From NCBI GenBank assembly GCA_963930775.1, contig OZ005694.1, positions 5,139,054 through 5,203,053 of the forward strand: a stretch of 64,000 bases of DNA, in the 5' to 3' direction. Below the pieces are notes generated by a model. It saw only the letters and a list, made by a program, of their open reading frames with translations. It was not told where the DNA came from and ran no database searches. A program made the translations under genes and the position numbers. Shown one piece after another: positions 40,301-49,300 of this stretch (positions are counted from its first letter, which is position 1; every line of letters begins with the position of its first letter). Source of the DNA: Cliona cf. orientalis (Eukaryota > Porifera > Demospongiae > Clionaida > Clionaidae).

Positions 40301-43300
40301 AAACTCATGGATTATCCCTGTTCCTACATTAAAGGAAACTCTGCACTGAAGGCTTGTTGGGCTGACATACCATAGGTATGCTAGGCAGAATATATACTAA
40401 TACTCCTGTAGATTTTTGCTAATTTTGCTATAGGTGCATATGCTAAAAAACCGACATCTATGGTATAATAATAATATTATTATTATGTCCAAAAGAAAAA
40501 GACACCATTATAAGCAAATAGCCGCAACTACAGTATACAACTAGAGCTCTCTAAAGCACAAACCCTCGGCATGTTGCATGGCATTTACTCCATAAACAGG
40601 CAACAGTAGAACATTAGGCCATGCAAACTACATTGACTTCCTAGGTTAGCATGAGCACCTGCATGCTTCTTAGCCTTTCTACTTCAACTTGTTAAATTGG
40701 AGGGGTAAGGTCTTCGAAAATTGCATTCGCTGGGCAAACCATAGATGAATTAAAGTTTTCCGTGAAGGGTTAGTGTAGTTTTAGTCACACGATCTTGTCC
40801 CTGGACTCCACCCTCATAACACTAGTGATACCATACATGCTGTATATAGCACACAGCACATGATGTTCTATTATACTAGGTCATGCAACCGCTAGCTGGG
40901 AAAAGTTAAGAAGCTTAGAATCAGCAAAATTTAATGATGCCAAAACTGGCTAACAAAGAATTTTCTGCGAAATGCACACAAATCATGCATTTGAAATTCA
41001 TGAGGAATAATATTATAACACCCCACTTTGGATTCGCAAACGAGGTATATATACAGCATCTAGCATGGTAACAGACAGACGGACACACAATGACTATCGC
41101 GATCGTAACCCTCGCGCATGCACCAAGGGTTAATGATATGTGTTAGCCAGCACCAATACATACTCTCCCCTTCGTAGATCATTGGGGTAGCCTATACACG
41201 TACAATATAATTGTCTCTTTAGTACTGGGTAATTGCAAAACATCAAGCACTACTGGATAATGAATTTATAGTGTATTACATGATTTTATGATTTTTATAG
41301 CCATAATGATACGTAAATTGTACCTATGCTTTTAGTACTGCATTGCCAAGTCAAAAATGTAGGGATACCGTATTTCTTCTAAAAATTCGGCCCTTCTAAT
41401 TATTCGGTACCTTTACTGAATGATTGAAAATAGTCTCTAAGTTTTAGCAAAGGTCGTCTCACGTATATATGCTATAAAACGGGAATAGAATGCGCACGCA
41501 GACAGAATGTTGAATATTAACCTCTAATAATTCGGCAAAGCTAAAGCAATAATTATTATTTTCATGCTAAATTTTTAGAAGAAATACGGTATTTGTATAT
41601 ATTGTACAAATATGCATATTACACATGTGTTCTTGTCAGCCTTACCTTTTGCTCTTCATTTTCATCAAGCTGTCTGACATACCCCCGGTAGAATCCCAGT
41701 TGCTGCTCATACTTTGCAATCTTGGCCCTATTATCTTCCAGTTCAGCTATCAGCAGGTTTAGTTGTTGTGTTTTGGTTTGACAGTCACCTTTACAGGCTG
41801 CAATCTCCTCATTGGCTATGGCAATTTGCTGTCGTAGTTCAGTGCTCTCAGACTGCAGCTGCTGAAGCTGCTCTCGCAGATGACTAATATTATGTTCATG
41901 ATTTGCTCTTGATTTCTGTAGCTGGTCTTCTAAATCAGATTTGTGAGCTAGTGCCTTCTCAAGATCAGCCTCCTTTTCTCGATATTTATCATCCAATTTA
42001 GCGTGAGTTTCTTCTAAGCTTTGCTTCTTAGCAAGAGCAACTTGTAAAGCATCCTTGTCCTGCTCACTCTGCTCTTGGACCCTTCTTAACTCTCCGTTTA
42101 AGAATTGAATCTGTTCTTCTAATTTCGCACACTGTCCTTTCATTGTTGTCTCTTTTATTTCAACTTTAATCTTCAAATCTTCAATTTGATCTTTCATTTG
42201 TTTTTTTAAATCTTCAACAATCCGTTGATGCTGTACGCTCAAAGCAGCTTTCTCTTCTTGATATGCACTAGCCTGTGCTTCTTTATCCTTTCGCTCATTC
42301 TCAAAGTCCTCTTTGTATGTTTCAGCCTATAGAAAAATGTAATCATCTTGATGACAGTGGAAGTAGCTGGATTAAATATGCATAGTGGTTTAAAATCAAC
42401 AACCAGTATATACCTGATATAGGACATGGCTATCCATTGTCTGTTTACATGTATTTTACTTCAAAGCTATATGCCCAGCGATAATAGTTTGCTGGCAATA
42501 GGTTTCACATGCACAGATATTAATATGCACCAGAGTAGCCCTGTACCCAGGCCCTTCAAGAGGGAGAGAAAGAGCCTGGTACACATTGCACGCACATACA
42601 CTGGGGGACCACAGAATAAACTGGGTAATAGAATACTATCATAATATTATTATTATACTCGCCGTTATCGTCCATAGAACAAGCACCTCATGCAAAATCC
42701 CCATACAATCACTACGGTAATGCGACCCGCCACTATGTAGACTCCAGTGCATGCGCATGCATGCAATGTGTACCAGGCCCTAGGCCTGGGTACAAGGCTA
42801 GCAGCAGAGTTGCACCTTTCCAATTGTCTAAAGGGATGTATGGTAGTGAATGGCTCTTTTCACCCTCCATATTCCACACATAACATGCAGCACCTTGGTT
42901 GAGAATAATAATTATTAGCAGTAAGTATGTTTGATGTCACAATCATGGGATAATGTGGCTAATATGCATGAGTTACTCACAGTATAGAATTATAACCTCA
43001 TATACTCAAAGAAAATCTAAACAGTATCATGTCCCTAGCTGTATGTCAAATGCGTTAGTACAGTGCACATGCAGCAGCACGAACTTTGAACCTATTACTT
43101 TGTAGATCACACCACTCAATACAGGTCAGCAGCAGCTGCTCGGACTCAACACTGCAATGGCGACGTTCTCGCTCTGCTCCAATGTCGAATCTGCCACCAC
43201 ACTATTACAAAGAACAGACCTCGTCTCTTGCTTCGCTTGAGGCTCGGTGGCACATGCATGGCCTGCATGCTGAGCAGGCCTCTCGAAACGCGCGGTGCTT

Positions 43301-46300
43301 GGCATTCGAGAATGCATCTCTATGGCCACCCTCGTTTGTGCACACAGCACTACAATTCTGACCAATCGTGGGCCTTCTGAACTTGTAGCAGAGTGCACTT
43401 TTGTGCCCTCCACATTAGAACATGGACTATATGAGGAAACTTGTCGTTCTGAAAAATATCTTTCATTGTATATAGTATATGTATAACAATACCTGGATTT
43501 TTTGCTGCTCCAGCTCCTCCGCTATTTCATCTAACATTATTTGCAGTGAATCTTTTTCATTCTTTAGATCACTTGCTTTGATAGCGTTCACAGTTATAGC
43601 TTCACTTATAGCAACAGTCTGTTCTTTCATTGCATCAATTTGACCCCGATACTTATGTAGCCGTGATAATTGCTGTGTTACTGTACCATATATAGCTTTT
43701 AGGCAGTTGTTTTCCTCTTCTAGCTCCTTTAGTTTTTGCAATAGATGCTGATTCTTTTGTTTGACTTCTTCACATGTATGCCCCTGTGCTGTATATCTCG
43801 CAGTTAGTTCAGCTTCATCAACCTAGATGTAAGGTGATACAAGAAGTAGAATAGTAGTAAGTATACATGTACAATATTATAATGCTATGGCAGAAAACCA
43901 CCCGAGACCCGAGGGTGGAAACAAAGCTTATTCACCTCCTTCTTCTTTAGAGCAGCCTGTAATTCTCTAATTTCATCAGAATATTTCTTGGTGGTGTCCT
44001 TCAATTCCTGCAGCTCCTCAACATCGTTAGCATGCCTCTCATTAGCTGCTTTCAATTCCCGACGAAGTTTATCTGCTTTCTGTTTATTTTCTTCTTCCAC
44101 AGTTTCTTTTTCTTTGAGAGCAGCCTGCAGCTGACTGACTTCAAGTAAATGTTTTTTTTCCAGCTCTTCCTTCTCTTTCCTTATCTCTTCTAAGTGATGG
44201 TTGGGTGGGAGTGCACACAGCTCCTCCTCCTTCTGTTCCGTCAATTCAATCCCTAATTCCTTGCTCAACTGTACAATGTCTCGCTGGAGAAGTTCAATTT
44301 TCTTTTCACTCTCTTGATCAAGCACTTCCTGTTCATGGAAACTTTGTTTCAGTTTTCTAACTTCTTCGCCCTTTTTTTCACTCTGTTTCCTCATTTTGTC
44401 AAACTGTAATATTGCGTCGGTTTGATCATCTTTCACAGCCTGCGTTTGCATATAGCATACATGGTTGTTACTTAGCTTATTTATATTTTGCCCAGATAAT
44501 TTCCTGCTATACAATTATACAACTATTTGTCATTTTTGAAACTTCCACCTCCATAATATTATAGATATAGTATACACTCTTCCTTTTTTTTGGCGTATTA
44601 GCCATCATCCCACAACTATTATGTGTGGAATATTCACAGCTTATTTGTATCAAGCAGAAAGTCCTATCTTCTTCTTATGTAGCCATTAATACCAAGCCTT
44701 TTCAATAAATAACATCATGTACATGAACAAAGTATAGTTTTAACGATCTTTACCCTATGTATAATATGGTTGTGATCATTATAACATATAATTCAATTGT
44801 AGGGTAACTCTCTGGGATAACACTACCATGATTGAGCCCACTGGTACATTGTACATGACCAGAGTAAAGTGTTGGTGGAAGCCCCTGAGCAATGAGCTGG
44901 TTTGCTGGACCTCCACCCTGCCGCTTAGCCATCAGATGGGGGACGAGAAGAGTTCTCCAGTCCCCACAATCCCGGTACGGCAGGAAGCGCCTTCTAACGC
45001 TGAAGGCTTGGGGTCCATAATACCAGGGGGGAGTGGCGTCACTACAAACGGCTAATCACGCCGAGCGAGTCGGCAGAGAGGACAAGCAACAATACACAAA
45101 CAGACAGACAACATGTACAACAGAATACACATACATGTAATATATTTGTGAAGGGAGGGTAGGACGACATAAAATGCAGCTCTGCAGCGCTTCTTGCCAC
45201 AGCAACACTGAGCTCTTACTCAACCTAATGCACTTGCCAGCTACGCTTGCAGCAGCTTAAGTACCCTGGGTCCTTTCCAACCCTGGCACCAGTTTCAACC
45301 TGCACAAGGGGTGCCTATGCTTGTACTATTATTACCCCGCGTGCATGCGTAAGGGGTAAGGTAATCGGTCGTGTCGTTGTCGTTGTCGTTGTCGTGAGCA
45401 CAAAAGTCGCCATATCTCGAGATGTAGGCATCTAAGCAACTCGTAAGCACAACGAATCAATTGAATTCGGCGAAAAACTGGCTTTAGTGTGCGTCAAATC
45501 GATGGATACGGTCTATGGGCGTCACAAATAGTGCCTTTTGTTGGCTAACGTAGCCACACCTATCGACAGTGCCTACTCAATGCATAATGCATGCTCATTG
45601 TGTTTTCTGCTCATGCGCACAACTAGTCTAAGTAGCCAAGAATAATATTATGACTGGTAAAGATCGTCGAAATTAATGAAATCTATAGTCTATCCGCATC
45701 CGCTGATGCAGATGAAATCTGCAGCCTATGGAACCAAATCATAATGTATATTGGCCAAGATCCTACTTGTAACAAATACTGTGATCTGATTGGTTAAAGT
45801 GAAGTATCTATCCTTCATAGAAAATCATGTAAGCTCTATAGAAATCATATAAAATTTCTTGCCTATGATTAGGGTTGTTGCTAGGCAGCAGTTTATATGT
45901 CAAGCTTTTGGGCATTGTTGCTAGGATCTAAATATGTTAGACACTGTTTAGTCAGTTTCTACATGATTTAGCCCTTGAAGATCTCAGGGCTCAGTAGAAC
46001 TCTCGCTTCGCTCGGGATTCTACACAGAGCCCTTCGGTCTTCTAAATCATGTAGAAACCTCCTAAACAGTGTCTAACTATTATATATAACACAGATATTG
46101 AAAGTATCAATTCATATCCCCTAGTAGTCTAGATCTGGTGCAGAGAGAGTGTTTTTTTGTCACCGAGACCTCCGGTAGCTATATACAATTAAGCAGCATT
46201 TCCACTAATTTCTGAAGTTCACAAAATTACCGTAAATCTGGAAATTTTCGTTGTAAAAATATTTTTCGTAGTCGATGGCGGCTACAAAAATTAATCTTAC

Positions 46301-49300
46301 GAAAATTAGCATGCATTATTAACGCTAATGCAGTAAGGGGTTGTTCCTACGAACTATTTTCACACGAAAATTTATCATAATAATAATAATTATGAAAGTT
46401 TCTTTACACGAAAATTTACGGTATAGCCATGCATGCACACAAAAGCAACTCTATAGATTGCGCAATGTGCGCATGGGGTATGTGCTCTATCGAGAGCTCT
46501 AGTTGTTATTATTGATACTGCCAAAAAGTATACTGTGTATGTCTTGACGCCCGCTAATTACACGGCCTCATGCATTGCACCTGCATGCACATGCGCAATT
46601 CGCCTGCTCATGCAGGACGGGGACTTCCTATGCAATTAACCTGCTTTAAATGTGACCATTAAAACCTACATGTATCTTATATATTATGTGCATGTATGTG
46701 CATGCTTTCCTGGTAGTTTTGTAATGAGCACCAGAGTATTATACATGTACAGAGCTTAACAGACATTTTTTTGGGTTATATAAGTGGAAGCATTTTATTA
46801 TAATAAGGTGCCTGAATCAGCATTCTTTGAACCATCCTTACGCTGCCGACTATAGTATGGACAAAGCCTCGGTTACTCATGGTAGGCGTTGCCACATGCT
46901 GAGTCATGCTAGATAATAGAGAAGAGAGGAGGGATTGGAAAAGTGCATATAGTCACAGAACAAGCTTGTCAACATGTCACAGACACACCCCCTTTAGCAA
47001 GCCTCAGTACATGGCATTGCTAGCAATATGGTACACATCTATCATAGTCTATATAATTATGGTTCTCCTATGGCCTAGAATTCAATAGTAACCTCCTACG
47101 TGTAATATCAGTATTATAAAGCAGGAGAATTTCAAGTGTGTACAACAGCAGACACAACTAAGACCATTAATTCAGATCACTCTTTCACTATGTTGTCTCC
47201 ATGTACATGTAATATTATTTTCCTTCACAAACAGCAACCAACCCAGAAAAAATTCTGCAGCACCTGGTCTACAGTCAGATATAGAGAGAGAATACAATTG
47301 AAGCATTCACAAGCTCTTTGGATGTGGTGTGCTCTCCAGCGAGTGTTTTGAGACCAAAGTCTACCCATATTCAGGACTCAGTGTAGTCGTTTTATTACAA
47401 ACGTAATTGCTATACATTTTCTAGGTGACCATAGTTTCATGCACGAGCGCGAGGGATATATGGCATTTATTGCACCAAAGCCTGAGGGCGCTTGAGCTAC
47501 ATGTAGCTAAAAAGCAATCGAATTCAGAAATTTGAGACTGTAATAAATGCTAAAGAAGCCGATATAAACTCAAAGATTTACAGCAGCTCTTCCATGGAAG
47601 CACGATGACTTAGAGATGGAGTCGCTACTAAGGTCATTTAAAGAGGTTTGCATGCATATCTCTAAACTACATGTATGCCAGCACTCTGATAAAATGACAC
47701 TCACCATTACCTAGTCATGCATGTACTAGCTAACTTGCAAGATTAAGATGCTATAATAAAGATGTTGCTATAATTTTTATGGCATGTATGTCCATGAAAA
47801 GCTACATATAAATAAAGTTATTTCTAGCTAGCTGGTCTTTTTCTGTCACGTCATAACATTGCTGTATGCTAACTGTTGCCGGCTCAGCAGCACTTTATTG
47901 TCATGATTACCCAATCATCAAGAGATAACTATGAATGCCTTCAGTGAGGGTTATAATTTATGCATGTGCATGGTATTATTAAATGAGAGCTGCTACTCAA
48001 TTTAATATGTACCCATAATATTATGTTACAGTAGCTGACTGATAATTATATAAACAAGGCTAAAGTTAATAGTAGCCATGCCTATTATAATTGTGTAGGA
48101 AATTTACCTGGACGTTCTTTCGCATCTAACTGCGTCAGTGGTATTTTGAATACCGTATTTATTTGAATAGAAGCCACACCCCGATTAGTAGCTGCCCTCG
48201 AATAGTAGCCGCACATGGAGCTCTGTGAAAGAAATAGTAGCCTCCATCGAATAGCAGCCGCACAAGGAGTGTAGCTTAGTTGTTTCTTTGTCAGTGCCCG
48301 GAAACCGCCCCCTGGTAGTCAGATTCAGTATTATCTTGGTATGATTTAGCCATCAGGAAACCCCCTTAGTTTCCAGATTCAATGTGCAGGCACTAAAATC
48401 TCCTGAAATTTAGCCTGGATCTCCTACTTTTGTGCTTTTCCCTGCCAAAATCTCGAGAATCTAGCAAACTCTTGCTGAAAATGGCGATTGTTATTTAAAG
48501 GGCATGGCCAAAATGTGGGGGTGGTCATTAAATTTTTTGTGTGCACTTTTGCACACAACTGCTAGGAAACCCCCTCAGAAATTTCTGGCTACACTCCTGT
48601 GCACGCAATGCCATGCGCAAACACAATTAAGTGGGCGTGACCACGATCGTAAGCCATGAACGATCGTTAGTTCTAGGCAAAAACATGGCAGAAAACGTCC
48701 TTGGCTTGGTTCTGCTGCTTACCGTATAGCCAGAAATATTGGCAGGAATTAAATTTGGCGGTTGAGCCCAAAATCACTATTGGAAGAATATTGGCGGATT
48801 TAAATTTAGCAGTTCAGTACGGGATCGCCATACGTATATATGCGAGTAGGAAATTTTGGCGGATTTTAATTTGGCGGTTGTAATATAGACCGCCAAACCG
48901 CCAAATTTAATTCCCCACCAAATTTTCCAGCTATACGGTATTTATTGATCATCTATCACGAATATTCGAAAACCAATCCTGAAAATCGAGTCTATTGTGT
49001 CAACATCACCAAGAGGTATCGCTCCAAATTAATAAAAGCCGCCCTCGAATAAGAGCTGCCCTTGATTAGTAGCTGCACTCCAGCAAGGTTGAAATTAATA
49101 GTAGCCGTGGCTAGTATTCGAATAAATACGGTAATTATTATCGGCCCATACCCTAGTCTAGGTCCAATGTATGGTACACCGTCCATGAGCCCTTTTTCGC
49201 AAAGTATGGTAATACTATACAGTGTATACCATAATGCTAGCGGCCACCTTAACTTAGGAGTGAGATCATCCCTAGTTAGTTTAACGTGAGGAGTGGGTAC

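Larger units (their letters stand above)
48106..49216. mobile_element. three-level nested element stack
   Basis: Outer: part of the CCCTCGCGAAAGAGGG family (compare 29195-29304). Inserted in it at a TA is a CCGTATTTATTTGAATAGAAG element (48153-49131). Inserted in that is the GGCGG MITE 48722-48938. The uninterrupted outer copy reads tcgaaTAtcggcccat. Confidence 0.85.
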
